Shown here piece after piece: positions 33,165 through 42,561 of a stretch of 64,000 nucleotides of DNA. Each line of letters opens with the position of its first letter. The first letter of the stretch is position 1. The position numbers and the translations under genes were made by a program. Below the pieces are notes generated by a model. The model saw nothing but the letters and a program-made list of their open reading frames with translations, did not search any database and was not told where the DNA came from. Origin of the DNA: CAZZKJ01 sp964654695. GTDB lineage: Bacteria > Krumholzibacteriota > Krumholzibacteriia > WVZY01. Location of the stretch: NCBI GenBank assembly GCA_964654695.1, contig CAZZKJ010000001.1:62001-126000 (forward strand). The letters run 5' to 3'.

Positions 33165-35796
33165 CCGGAGCGGCGACACGCGGGTTCCACTTCCGGACCC
33201 GTCCGGGCCGAGGGCGGTCTTCATAGCCCAATCGAGAGAGTACCACACCCATTTGAAAAAAAAGCTGCTCCAAAACGCCGGTGCGTGCGGCGGCGGATCG
33301 GAGTTCGCCCGGAGATACAGCGCTTCTGTAGATGCGGTTGTTGATGTCGTTTTCAACCGCGCCGCGATTGAAAACAACGCAGAACCCCGCAAGACGGGAA
33401 TGGCGGTCATCGCGATGGGAGGTTATGGCCGCTCTGAGCTCGCTCCTTATTCCGATGTCGATATTCTCATTCTTTGCAAACGCAAAACTCCATTGGTGAA
33501 AAAAACCGCGAGTTCATTTATAAGGCTGCTGTGGGACGTTGGCTTCGAGTTAGGGCACAGCATGCAGTCCCTTGTCGAAACTCAAAGCGTTCTTGCAAAA
33601 AATATAGATGCAAAGACAGCACTTATGGAAAGCAGGTGGTTGTGCGGTTCGAAAGAGCTCGGCAGTGCGGTACAATCGCAAATTTCGAAGCTGCGGCGCG
33701 AGGACAGGGAGCTTTTCTTGAAAAGAAAAATCAACGATGCATTGAAAAGGCACAGTAAATACGGGGAAAGCTATCAGCTGGTGGAACCGAATGTCAAATT
33801 AAGCCCGGGAGGTTTGCGGGACTACCAAACCCTGGTTTGGCTGAGCATGGTTGTGCTGGGACGGCGTCCGGGCGGTTTGGAGTCGCTGCGCAAGATCGGC
33901 CTGCTTTTGCCTGGCGAAGCCGCCGTGCTCAGAAAAGCTTATGAATTCCTGCTCAGGGCAAGGACGGAACTGCACCTGGCAAGCCGGTCAAAACAGGATC
34001 ATCTGACCGTGAAAATGCAGCAAATGATCGCCGGCCGCATGGGTTACGGAGCAAAAGGTGATCATTTGGCGGTGGAGCTGTTCATGAAGGATTATTACAT
34101 GCACACCAGGAGTGTTTATAACATCACGAAAGATATGATCGATGAGCTGGAAGGCGGGCGCAGCGTTGGTGTATTTATCGGTAGAAAAAAGCATATTCGC
34201 AAAGGCAAAACTCTGCAGGTTAGATTAAACCGTGGAAAGATTGAGAAAGATCCACTTTACATTTTCGAACGCCAGAAAATCTGTGGTTTGAAATTGAGTA
34301 GATCTGTGAAGCGCAGGCTGGAATATGCTTTGGCCAATGTGCTCAAAGGGGCTGCATATACGCGCAAAATGAGACGACGTTTTCCGGCCCTGTTTCAAAA
34401 CGGCAGCAACCTGTCTCTGGTGCTGCGAGCGATGAGCGAGACCGGATTCCTGGCGAGAATTATCCCCGAATACGAGCGGTTGACATGCTTGAAACGCTAT
34501 GATCTCTATCATCATTATACGGCCGATGAGCATAGTTTCCGTGTTATAAGGAACATCGAGGAGCTTGCCGAAGGAAGAAAAAGCAAGCTGACTCCGCTGT
34601 CGCGGCTGTATTCGGAAGTTGCGGATAAGCGGCTTCTTTTCCTGGGCGCCCTTCTGCATGATATTGGAAAAATCAAGGGACGGGGCCATGCTAGAAAGGG
34701 AGCGGATCTCTCCGGGAATATTTTGAAACGCTTTGGGCTGTCTCCGGGGGACATTGCGTTTACTTCTTTCATAATCGAGCATCACCTTCTCATGTCCCAT
34801 TTCAGCCAGAGGCGCGATCCAACCGACCTGGGAACGCTTCAGGCTTTCTGTTCGAAAGTTAAGGATAGAACCAACCTTAAATTTCTTACACTGATTACTT
34901 ATGCGGATCTAAAAGCAACCTCTCCGGTCGTATGGACCAGGTGGAAAGACAATCTGCTGTGGGGCCTGTATTTGAAATCATCACAATTCATGGCCCAAAA
35001 ACGCAAGAAACCGGATGCCGCCTATAAGGCCCGGAAAAGAGTCCTGCTGCAGTCGTTTGCTCCCGGCAAAGCCAGGCAGGAAGCCCTCGCGCACCTCGAT
35101 CTTTTGCCGGGAAGATATCTCCTTACGATGAGCGCGCGGCAGGTAAAAACGCACCTGGCGCTGATATCCCAGCTGGATGGATTGAGAGGCGTGGTCTCCA
35201 TGGGCAGAAAAAGACTGTCGACGGAGATAACATTCTGTACTTATGACAAGCCTTTCCGTCTTTCGGAGCTCTGCGGAGTTCTGGCGATCAATGATATCAA
35301 TATTCTTTTCGCTTTTGCTTTTACAAGGAAAGACGGAAAGGTAATAGATGTGTTTCAGGTGGAAAACCTCATGAAATCCTCCCCGATCGAAGAATCCCGT
35401 TTAAAGGATATACGCAGCGATCTAGGTGCCGTGCTCGAAGGAAAGATGAGCGTGAGCAAAACCTTCGAGAATCGCATATCCAAATGGAAACGCAGGAGGA
35501 ACATGGCCATCCCCGTGCCGGTGCGGGTCGAGTTCGACAACGAGCTCTCGACTGATTTTACGATCATAGATATTTTCGCTCCCGACGGCCCGGGGCTTCT
35601 ATACCGTATAACAAGCGCTCTTTCATCCGAAAAATTGATTATTTATCGAGCGAGAATATCCACGGAAGCAAACCGGGCCATAGATGCTTTTTATGTTCAA
35701 GATCAAAATGGAAATAAAGTAAAAAACACCCGGCGCATAAAGAAAATCAGGAAGATTCTGGAATCAGCTCTGGGACCGCTTGATCCTCCCCGCTAA
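33136..35796 (+). CDS. glnD: Bifunctional PII uridylyltransferase/uridylyl-removing enzyme GlnD
   Basis: Nitrogen sensor that uridylylates PII when glutamine is low and removes UMP when it is high. Domains in order: nucleotidyltransferase with GGYGRSELAPYSDVDILIL (about residues 95-113); the PII-UTase helical region; HD domain with His508-Asp509 in LLHDIGK; and two ACT domains (about 690-750 and 810-880) for glutamine sensing. The start is uncertain: ATG 33136 lies inside the glnA 3' end, and ATGs at 33154 or 33157 are alternatives. Length (886 aa) is typical. Its stop codon overlaps the glnE stop on the other strand. Confidence 0.95.
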   Translation: MNSFSIMMPSRSGDTRVPLPDPSGPRAVFIAQSREYHTHLKKKLLQNAGACGGGSEFARRYSASVDAVVDVVFNRAAIENNAEPRKTGMAVIAMGGYGRSELAPYSDVDILILCKRKTPLVKKTASSFIRLLWDVGFELGHSMQSLVETQSVLAKNIDAKTALMESRWLCGSKELGSAVQSQISKLRREDRELFLKRKINDALKRHSKYGESYQLVEPNVKLSPGGLRDYQTLVWLSMVVLGRRPGGLESLRKIGLLLPGEAAVLRKAYEFLLRARTELHLASRSKQDHLTVKMQQMIAGRMGYGAKGDHLAVELFMKDYYMHTRSVYNITKDMIDELEGGRSVGVFIGRKKHIRKGKTLQVRLNRGKIEKDPLYIFERQKICGLKLSRSVKRRLEYALANVLKGAAYTRKMRRRFPALFQNGSNLSLVLRAMSETGFLARIIPEYERLTCLKRYDLYHHYTADEHSFRVIRNIEELAEGRKSKLTPLSRLYSEVADKRLLFLGALLHDIGKIKGRGHARKGADLSGNILKRFGLSPGDIAFTSFIIEHHLLMSHFSQRRDPTDLGTLQAFCSKVKDRTNLKFLTLITYADLKATSPVVWTRWKDNLLWGLYLKSSQFMAQKRKKPDAAYKARKRVLLQSFAPGKARQEALAHLDLLPGRYLLTMSARQVKTHLALISQLDGLRGVVSMGRKRLSTEITFCTYDKPFRLSELCGVLAINDINILFAFAFTRKDGKVIDVFQVENLMKSSPIEESRLKDIRSDLGAVLEGKMSVSKTFENRISKWKRRRNMAIPVPVRVEFDNELSTDFTIIDIFAPDGPGLLYRITSALSSEKLIIYRARISTEANRAIDAFYVQDQNGNKVKNTRRIKKIRKILESALGPLDPPR

Positions 35797-38700
35797 ATAA
35801 TCCTGTTTGTAAATTTATCATAAACGCCGCGCACACATTGTTTGGTTTCCCTAAGAGTCTCCTCGATATTCTCTATCGGATCAACACCGGCAAGATCCAG
35901 CGTTCTCGATATGTATTTAGCCATGAAAGCGTGTTTTTCAGCGGTATTTGGAATCGAAAAATTTTGCAGCTCCATGAGGATATCAATGAGAGAGTAGAGT
36001 TTCAGAGCTTCTATGCATTTGGAGCATTCTTCTTCGGTTATTGAAGCGGCGGCCGCTATCGTTTGAAGACGTTCCGGGGTGGTTGCGGATAAATCGACGG
36101 ATTTTTTTGAAGCAGGCGCGCCCAAGCCGCACATATACTCTATATCATACCTGCCTCCCTTCGCTCTTTTCGTATCCCAGAGCTCGGCGGACGGTTTTAC
36201 CATTTGCACCAGTTTTTGCCTGGTTTGAATGAGCGCTGCCGTTTCATCAAGGCTAAAAGGCGCCGACAGGGTTTTGGACAATTCCTTCTCGAATTCACCA
36301 CCGAGATCCCGGCTTCCGGCAAGGAATCGGCATTTGGAAAATGCAATTCGTTCCCATGGAGCTATCCGCTCTTGAAAATACTTTTTATAAAATAAAAGAT
36401 CGTGCACGAGCGGAGCATTGGCACCTTCGCCCCTGAGCCTGAAATCGAGTTTAAAAATATTGGCTTCGGTGATGGATTCATTCAGATTTTGAACGGTTTT
36501 TATGAGCCTTTCCCTTCCCGCGGATTCCAGGTTCGCTTTGGAAACTACCAGAAGATCAATATCACTCCGCAGCCTGGGTTCACCTACGCAAAAGGATCCC
36601 ATTACGAACAGTGCTGCGTCGTCTTTGCATGAAAATGAATTAAAGGCCCTGGAAATAGTTACCGATGCGAAATCGGAGACGGCGCGAACCAGCGTTGCGG
36701 GGAAAATCTTGTTTTTCAGGTCTACAGCAAGAGCCCCGAGTTCGATCCTGGTTTTTTCCCGGCGCAGCAAGTTGAGGAAAGGAGCGGAGCCGCCGTTTTG
36801 CCGTACGGTTCCCAGAGGTTCGAAGCTAATCGAACGGATTGTTTTTACGCTCGATTCCAGGAAGCCGTCGGGATCATCCAACAGGTTATATATTAAGTCC
36901 GGGTTCGCGCTCAGATTTAAGGACATGATAGATGAAACGCCCGCCAATCTGAGAAGAAGCCGTCTCATATATTCTTCGTCCCGCATAAAACGATAAAAAG
37001 CGTATTCGTTCCCGCTCGCCTGCGATATCTCGGCGATGCCGGCCAGGGCCCGTATGGGATTCCCCGTTCGAGATGCTTCTTTCAAAAGCAGCGGTAAAAG
37101 CTCATCGAAAGCCGAGCGCGTCCTTCTGTCAAACAGTCTTGGATAAGAACCATAAGCCAGAGATCGAATCAGGCTCAAGGCCTGCCGCGCATCCGTGAGA
37201 CCGTACTCCGCCAGTATAGAAACGGCCCTTGCGTCGCTATCCGGGAGAACCAGAAGCAGCGATGTCTCCCGCAGGGTATCCCGCGAAAAGAACCGGTCGC
37301 CGAGAGTTCTTATCTTGTTCAGATGCGATGTTAGAGCTTCAATGAACTCCCTCAAGGCAAATGTTCCCAGGGGGCCTTGAGAAACCCTGGCGGCAAGGTT
37401 CGCTATATCGCGGGTTGATTCGGGAAGTGTGTGGGTCTTTATCTGGTGCATCATCTGCAGCCTGTGTTCAACCAGCCTGAAAAAATTGTAAGCGCCTGTG
37501 AGGGCCTCCAATTCCCATTTTTTTATCAGCTTGTTCTCCAGCAGTTTTTGGATGGTTTCAATCGTTTTTGTGCATCGGATATCCTTCAGAGAGGAGCCGT
37601 GAAGCAGCTGTACTGTTTGTACGATGAATTCAATATCCCTGATGCCGCCTTCCATAAGCTTTATGTTTGCCGAGCGCTCGCGGGGGCTGATGTTTTCCTG
37701 TATTTGCGCCCGCAGAAGGGAGATATCATCCACTGGGGAATAGGGCAGGGACGGGTTGAATATTAAGCCGGAAATAAAATTCAGGAACCTTCCGCCCAGC
37801 TCGCTGTCTCCGGCAATTACCCGGGCTTTGAGAAAGGCCTGGAATTCCCAGGGCTTGCCTCGGGTTTCGTAATAAATTCTCATGCCTTCAAAACTATTGA
37901 CCAGCGGTCCCACGGCGCCGTCGGGGCGAAGTCTTAGATCCACACGGTAAAGATAGCCTTCATCTGTCATTTCGGACAATGCGCCGGTGAGTTTTTCAGC
38001 CAATCCACGGTAGAAAGCGATGCCGGCATCATCCACGTTGCCGCACAGATAAATAAGGTCTATATCACTACTATAATTGAGTTCGCACCCTCCGAGTTTG
38101 CCCATGGCGATTACAGCAAAACCACAGGAGGCCGGCGTGAACGGAACTCCGGTTGGGATTTCGGGAGCGGCCGGGCTTTTGCCGAAAGGTTTATCCAGGG
38201 CATCCTTCCATTCGATCTCAAGGGCCGCTCTTACAATGGCCTCGGCCAGGCCGCTCAATTTCTCCGAGGTTCTGTCAACGCTGCTGTCTCCCATAAGATC
38301 ATGAACGCCGATTTTCAAAAGAATCTTTCGGTGATATCTTTTGAGCGCATCCAATTGCGACTTTATGCTTTCGAATCTGGATGTTTCGTCAGCAATTGCA
38401 ATGAGATGATCTTCGAGAGTTTCCTCGGACTCCCATACATTCTTTTCGATCAACCAATAAAGCAAACCGGGGCTCCGTATTATAATATCCGCCATGTATT
38501 GGCTCGAACCGAATGTCGTCGACAGGATATCGAGGATGGGTCTGCCCCTGGCGAGGGTATCAAGGAATGTCCCGTAAGAGCGCGTGGTATCGAGATATCT
38601 GAGAAGATTCAACAGCGCGGTATCCGGCTGGGGGGCTTGGGCGAACCTGGTAATCACTACGCAGAAATCATCCAGCGAACTTTCATTGATCCCGAGTCTT

Positions 38701-38873
38701 TTAATTACCCGGGAGAAATGCTCCGCTGCGGCTTCATCCGGGGAGAATCCAAGATCCCGCAGCAGGCTTTGGGAATTTTCGAGTTTGATGCCGCGGGCCG
38801 CGTCCAGTATGAAACGTTTTAGCTCTTTTTCAGGTTTTCTCTTCATATCGGAGCTGAAAGGGTATGAATCCAT
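35793..38873 (-). CDS. glnE: Glutamine synthetase adenylyltransferase/adenylyl-removing enzyme GlnE
   Basis: Adds AMP to, or removes it from, the GlnA tyrosine. The 1026-residue protein has two nucleotidyltransferase-like domains. The first carries GKLGGCELNYSSDIDLIYL (about residues 257-275), close to consensus. The second carries GSFCVGEPRLRSDIDLLVV (about 757-775) with the metal-binding SD-x-D kept but the glycine loop divergent. Helical GlnE linker regions follow each. The overall length is slightly above E. coli GlnE (946). The gene is convergent with glnD, overlapping at the stop codons, and divergent from glnB. Confidence 0.9.
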   Translation of the reverse strand: MDSYPFSSDMKRKPEKELKRFILDAARGIKLENSQSLLRDLGFSPDEAAAEHFSRVIKRLGINESSLDDFCVVITRFAQAPQPDTALLNLLRYLDTTRSYGTFLDTLARGRPILDILSTTFGSSQYMADIIIRSPGLLYWLIEKNVWESEETLEDHLIAIADETSRFESIKSQLDALKRYHRKILLKIGVHDLMGDSSVDRTSEKLSGLAEAIVRAALEIEWKDALDKPFGKSPAAPEIPTGVPFTPASCGFAVIAMGKLGGCELNYSSDIDLIYLCGNVDDAGIAFYRGLAEKLTGALSEMTDEGYLYRVDLRLRPDGAVGPLVNSFEGMRIYYETRGKPWEFQAFLKARVIAGDSELGGRFLNFISGLIFNPSLPYSPVDDISLLRAQIQENISPRERSANIKLMEGGIRDIEFIVQTVQLLHGSSLKDIRCTKTIETIQKLLENKLIKKWELEALTGAYNFFRLVEHRLQMMHQIKTHTLPESTRDIANLAARVSQGPLGTFALREFIEALTSHLNKIRTLGDRFFSRDTLRETSLLLVLPDSDARAVSILAEYGLTDARQALSLIRSLAYGSYPRLFDRRTRSAFDELLPLLLKEASRTGNPIRALAGIAEISQASGNEYAFYRFMRDEEYMRRLLLRLAGVSSIMSLNLSANPDLIYNLLDDPDGFLESSVKTIRSISFEPLGTVRQNGGSAPFLNLLRREKTRIELGALAVDLKNKIFPATLVRAVSDFASVTISRAFNSFSCKDDAALFVMGSFCVGEPRLRSDIDLLVVSKANLESAGRERLIKTVQNLNESITEANIFKLDFRLRGEGANAPLVHDLLFYKKYFQERIAPWERIAFSKCRFLAGSRDLGGEFEKELSKTLSAPFSLDETAALIQTRQKLVQMVKPSAELWDTKRAKGGRYDIEYMCGLGAPASKKSVDLSATTPERLQTIAAAASITEEECSKCIEALKLYSLIDILMELQNFSIPNTAEKHAFMAKYISRTLDLAGVDPIENIEETLRETKQCVRGVYDKFTNRII

Positions 38874-38886
38874 CTACATATAACAC

Positions 38887-38915
38887 TTGCCGTGAGGCCG
38901 TGACTACTCTATTCT
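38887..38915 (+). promoter_or_regulatory. Probable sigma-70-type promoter for glnB
   Basis: TTGCCG at 38887-38892 and TATTCT at 38910-38915 have 17-base spacing. It lies in the divergent glnE-glnB gap, with about 90 bases of leader before glnB. Confidence 0.5.
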
Positions 38916-39012
38916 ATATTATGCTGAACCCGGTGCGGCAAGGAGCATTGCGGGAAGCATGTTCCGCCATCCCGGTACCGGCTTCGGAGAATTAGCCTGC
39001 GAAGCAGCGGCG

Positions 39013-39351
39013 ATGAAAAAAATAGAAGCATATATAAAACCTTTTAAGCTGGATGATGTCAAATCGGCCCTGATGGAAATCGGAGTCAAGGGGTTGAGTG
39101 TCCTGGAAGTAAGGGGATTTGGACGGCAGAAAGGGCATACTGAACTCTACCGTGGAAGCGAATATAAAGTAGATTTTCTTCCCAAAAGCAAACTTGAAAT
39201 TGTCGTGCGCGATGAAATCGTCGAAGAAGTCATAGAAGTTATAACCAAGGTAGCCCGCACCGGACAAGTCGGCGACGGCAAGATCTTCGTATCCCCAGTT
39301 GATGACGCGGTCCGCATACGCACCAGCGAGAGCGGCGACAGCGTTCTCTAA
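39013..39351 (+). CDS. glnB: Nitrogen regulatory protein PII (GlnB)
   Basis: Trimeric signalling protein that reports 2-oxoglutarate, ATP/ADP and nitrogen status to GlnE, transporters and kinases. The product from ATG 39013 is exactly the family length (112 residues) and begins MKKIEAYIKPFKLDDVK. The T-loop holds Tyr51 in RGSEYKVDFLPK, the uridylylation site acted on by GlnD. The B and C loops are recognisable (TGQVGDGKIFV). An upstream in-frame ATG at 38959 would add 18 residues and is rejected. It sits between divergent glnE and tsaD, completing the regulatory set. Confidence 0.96.
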   Translation: MKKIEAYIKPFKLDDVKSALMEIGVKGLSVLEVRGFGRQKGHTELYRGSEYKVDFLPKSKLEIVVRDEIVEEVIEVITKVARTGQVGDGKIFVSPVDDAVRIRTSESGDSVL

Positions 39352-39406
39352 CCTTTCTTCTTTTCCGGCTGAGCTGATATTAGGACCGCACGCACGGGAT
39401 ATACTG

Positions 39407-40414
39407 ATGATAGTCCTGGGAATCGAAACATCATGCGATGACACCTCGCTGGCCCTCTACTCCGGCGAACGAGGTGTAATAGCGCATTACACTTCTTCGC
39501 AGCTGGTTCATGCAGCATTCGGCGGTGTTGTGCCCGAACTGGCATCGCGCGCACATATCCAGACGATATTGCCTGTTTTCAACGAAATCCTCGATCTCGC
39601 TCATCTCGAAGCGGGGGATATCGATGCCGTGGGCGTAAGCAACGGCCCGGGGCTCATTGGTTCACTGCTGGTTGGCGCGGCGTTCGCCAAGGCCCTCGCT
39701 CTTGGTCTCGATATACCCCTCGCCGGAGTTCATCATATTGAATCGCATATAATGGCGAATGAGCTGCAGGGGGACCCCCTGGTCCTTCCTTGCCTGGCGC
39801 TGATCGTATCGGGGGGGCACTCGGTTATTTATGAAGTGCAAAACGTAGGCATTTTCAAAATGATGGGCTCATCGCGAGATGACGCCGCGGGGGAGGCGTT
39901 TGACAAGATCGCCAAACTTCTGAATCTCGGTTATCCCGGAGGTCCCGCACTCGAACGCGCCGCGAAGGCGGGCGATTCGGCGGCCGCTGGTTTTCCGCGC
40001 GCAATGCTGGCAAGCGGGGATTATGATTTCAGTTTTTCCGGTCTCAAAACGGCGGTGCGGCTGCACGTCGAACGTTCGGGCAAGCTCTCGCCCGGAGATA
40101 TATCTGATATTGCGGCAAGCGCTCAGAAGGCGATCGTGGATCCGCTGATCAGCAAAACCATCTCCTGCGCAAAAACCCTGCGCATAAAAAACATATACAT
40201 GGCGGGAGGGGTTGCGGCCAATACCATCCTCCGGGATGGAATGCGTGAACTCTGCGAATTGAACAAGTTGATTTTTAATGCTCCTCCAATAGAGTATTGC
40301 ACCGATAACGGCGCAATGGTTGCCTGCGCCGCTCATAAACACATTTCTTACGGCCGGCGGGACGATCTTGGCTTGGACGTTTTCGCCAGAGGACCAATAC
40401 GGTCCTGGCGGTAA
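39407..40414 (+). CDS. tsaD: tRNA N6-adenosine threonylcarbamoyltransferase TsaD
   Basis: Catalyses the last step of t6A37 formation on ANN-decoding tRNAs together with TsaB and TsaE. The 335-residue protein starts MIVLGIETSCDDTS, has the metal-binding HHIESH motif near residue 110, and GGHSVIYEV and FSFSGLKTAV further on. A C-terminal GGVAANTILRDGM follows. The start at ATG 39407 gives the canonical N-terminus and leaves 55 bases after glnB. Earlier in-frame ATGs overlap glnB and are rejected. Confidence 0.96.
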   Translation: MIVLGIETSCDDTSLALYSGERGVIAHYTSSQLVHAAFGGVVPELASRAHIQTILPVFNEILDLAHLEAGDIDAVGVSNGPGLIGSLLVGAAFAKALALGLDIPLAGVHHIESHIMANELQGDPLVLPCLALIVSGGHSVIYEVQNVGIFKMMGSSRDDAAGEAFDKIAKLLNLGYPGGPALERAAKAGDSAAAGFPRAMLASGDYDFSFSGLKTAVRLHVERSGKLSPGDISDIAASAQKAIVDPLISKTISCAKTLRIKNIYMAGGVAANTILRDGMRELCELNKLIFNAPPIEYCTDNGAMVACAAHKHISYGRRDDLGLDVFARGPIRSWR

Positions 40415-40644
40415 GCGAGTGTTTATTTCTTCCGATTCTTTTCGAATTCTCTGTAACCATCATGAATACCATCCGCCTGCGTATGCCGGAAATTCTTCGT
40501 TCTTATTGAAATGCGAAAGTTTTTGATGTGGTCCCTCCCGGAAGCCGCTGCTGCAAAGCAGGCGTTGACTCCGAACTCATTGAACTAAAGACTTTTGCCG
40601 TGTGCCGCCTCCTCGCCTCCGCCGCCCGTGGAAGCTCTTGTCCT

Positions 40645-40660
40645 TGGCATATTTATTGCG
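40645..40660 (+). promoter_or_regulatory. Sigma-54-type (-24/-12) promoter for the phosphorelay/c-di-GMP locus
   Basis: The site reads TGGCATATTTATTGCG after a leading T, with GG at 40646-40647 and GC at 40658-40659, exactly 10 bases apart. It matches the TTGGCA and TTGC halves of the RpoN consensus. The predicted start is about 40671, 33 bases before the first gene. About 85-100 bases upstream lies a short inverted repeat, CTGCT/AGCAG (40548-40561), in a position where enhancer-binding proteins usually bind. That part is speculative. The rest of the gap after tsaD shows nothing else. Confidence 0.65.
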
Positions 40661-40703
40661 AATTTGCCCGTAACTAAATGGGATTTTGGAAATTGGAGTC
40701 AAC

Positions 40704-41684
40704 ATGCACGTTTCCGAAGCGTCATCGTTCAGAATACTGGTTTGCGATGACGAACCTCATATTCTGCAGATCCTGCGGTTCACGCTTGAAAAAGCGGGCT
40801 ATCAGGTGGCGACGGCCAGAAACGGCAAAGAAGCGCTGGAACGTGTTACGGTGCTTCGCCCCGACCTGGTTCTTCTGGACATCATGATGCCGGAGATGAC
40901 CGGCTATGAAGTTTGTCGCAAAATGCGAGAAGATTATCGTTTGAACCAGATTCCCGTGATCATGCTGACGGCGAAAGGTGATTTGTCGGAACGCGTCAAA
41001 GGGCTGGAGGACGGCGCAAACGATTATTTGGTAAAACCTTACTCTAATGAAGAACTGCTTCTCCGCGTGCGCAATGTTCTTGATTGGAATATAAAACAAA
41101 AAGAAGCAAACCCGCTTACGGGTCTTCCCGGCAATACCGCTATCGAACGCGAATTAAAGCGCAAGATAAATCTCCGGAAGCCGTTCGCGTTTCTTTATAT
41201 CGACATAGACAATTTCAAGGGATTCAACGACTACTACGGCTATCAAAAGGGCGACGAAACCATATCATTTCTGGCCGCAATCCTGGTTAAAACTGTTGAA
41301 AAACTAGGCAGCAAAGAAGATTTCATCGGCCATGTGGGCGGCGACGACTTCGTAATGATTACAAATACATCCAAAGCCGAGTTTATGGCGAGGTACATCA
41401 TTGATGAATTCGACAAGAGTGCGCTTTTTCTCCTGGATGAGAGGGATGTAAAGCGCGGGTACATGGAAATCAAGAATCGACAGGGAGAAATCCACCGCAT
41501 TCCCAACATGGGGGTTACGCTCGCCCTGGTGATAAGCACCGATGAAAAGATCCAGCATTTTGCGGAGATTAACGACATCGCAAGCGAGTTGAAGCAGTAC
41601 GGGAAAAGAATAAAAGGAAGCGTAATCGTCAAAGAGCGAAGGCAGGATGAAGGGCTGCCCAATAAAATCCAACAACAAAAGTAG
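40704..41684 (+). CDS. Response regulator with receiver and GGDEF domains
   Basis: The N-terminal CheY-like receiver (about residues 8-125) has acidic DDE, phospho-acceptor Asp59 in LLDIMMP, Thr in MLTAKG and Lys in VKPYS. A GGDEF-family domain (about 135-320) follows. DIDNFKGFNDYYG supplies metal- and base-binding residues, and the signature is GGDDF at 212-216, a D-for-E form within the accepted GG[DE][DE]F pattern. It may therefore make c-di-GMP, though the family with FIGHVGGDDF is not always active. No clear RxxD inhibitory site precedes the signature. ATG 40704 has TGGAG 5 bases upstream. First gene of a five-gene operon. Confidence 0.88.
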   Translation: MHVSEASSFRILVCDDEPHILQILRFTLEKAGYQVATARNGKEALERVTVLRPDLVLLDIMMPEMTGYEVCRKMREDYRLNQIPVIMLTAKGDLSERVKGLEDGANDYLVKPYSNEELLLRVRNVLDWNIKQKEANPLTGLPGNTAIERELKRKINLRKPFAFLYIDIDNFKGFNDYYGYQKGDETISFLAAILVKTVEKLGSKEDFIGHVGGDDFVMITNTSKAEFMARYIIDEFDKSALFLLDERDVKRGYMEIKNRQGEIHRIPNMGVTLALVISTDEKIQHFAEINDIASELKQYGKRIKGSVIVKERRQDEGLPNKIQQQK

Positions 41685-41715
41685 ATGCCGGTGAATTTAG
41701 AGAAAACCAGAGCAA

Positions 41716-42561
41716 ATGAAGACCCAAACGGAAAAAAATAATCTGGAAGTTTTAACAAGCCTGCTCAATGAAGCACGAGAAGAAGCAGACAGGCTCCGCC
41801 GCCGAATGAAGAGATATGAAAACATCCTGTTATCCAGCAGGCTGGTTATGGGGCACGAGATAAAAAAACCGGCTACGGCAATAACGGGATATCTGGATCT
41901 AATAATTGATGAAATAGAAAAAACAGATCCCGGTGGGAAAAAGGAACTTGTGGGAATAACTGCCAATCTTCAAAAAGCCAGGCGGGAATGCGACTCGTTG
42001 AGCGAGCTCAACAATATATTTTTGGCCCTGCTCAAACTGGATCGAGACCGGGAGGTCCTGCCTCTGAAAAAAATTGCATTGATCGTCCTTATAGATGAAG
42101 TATTGGCCAATCTTCCGTTGAAATACAATGCTTCTTCGCGCGTGCACGTTAACAATACTTCAGGAATTAAGGAAATCGTGTTCAATCCCGATGCGCTGCG
42201 CCTAATTGTCGGGAACCTGATAGAGAACGCATTAATATATTCAGGCAAAAAGAGCGATGTTTTGATTGACATCGAAAAAGTCCAGGATAAAAGAGGCATG
42301 CGCAACAGGGAACTGCTGAAGATTACTGTGATAGATAAAGGCGTCGGCATCCCTGATGAATACCTGGAAAAGATATTCAGTCCGTTCGTCAGGCTTCACA
42401 AAGATAAAATAGAAGGAACGGGACTAGGTCTGACACTGGTTCGCAGCCTCGTCGAACTTCACCAAGGGCAAATATCCTTAATCAGCAAGAAAGATATAGG
42501 AACGACGGTACATATAATAGTGCCGCTTTTAAGAGATAGTTCAGAACAGATGGTGCTTTGA
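41716..42561 (+). CDS. Soluble sensor histidine kinase
   Basis: A 281-residue kinase with no membrane helix. A short coiled coil (about residues 1-40) leads into a HisKA domain with His47 in MGHEIKKPATAITGYLD. A HATPase domain follows with the N box (VGNLIENALIYS), G1 (DKGVGIP), the F box and G2 (GTGLGLTLV). It has no input domain beyond the coiled coil, so it may be driven by a partner such as its neighbours. Its TGA overlaps the ATG of the next gene by one base, showing tight co-translation. The receiver-GGDEF gene lies 31 bases upstream. Confidence 0.9.
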   Translation: MKTQTEKNNLEVLTSLLNEAREEADRLRRRMKRYENILLSSRLVMGHEIKKPATAITGYLDLIIDEIEKTDPGGKKELVGITANLQKARRECDSLSELNNIFLALLKLDRDREVLPLKKIALIVLIDEVLANLPLKYNASSRVHVNNTSGIKEIVFNPDALRLIVGNLIENALIYSGKKSDVLIDIEKVQDKRGMRNRELLKITVIDKGVGIPDEYLEKIFSPFVRLHKDKIEGTGLGLTLVRSLVELHQGQISLISKKDIGTTVHIIVPLLRDSSEQMVL

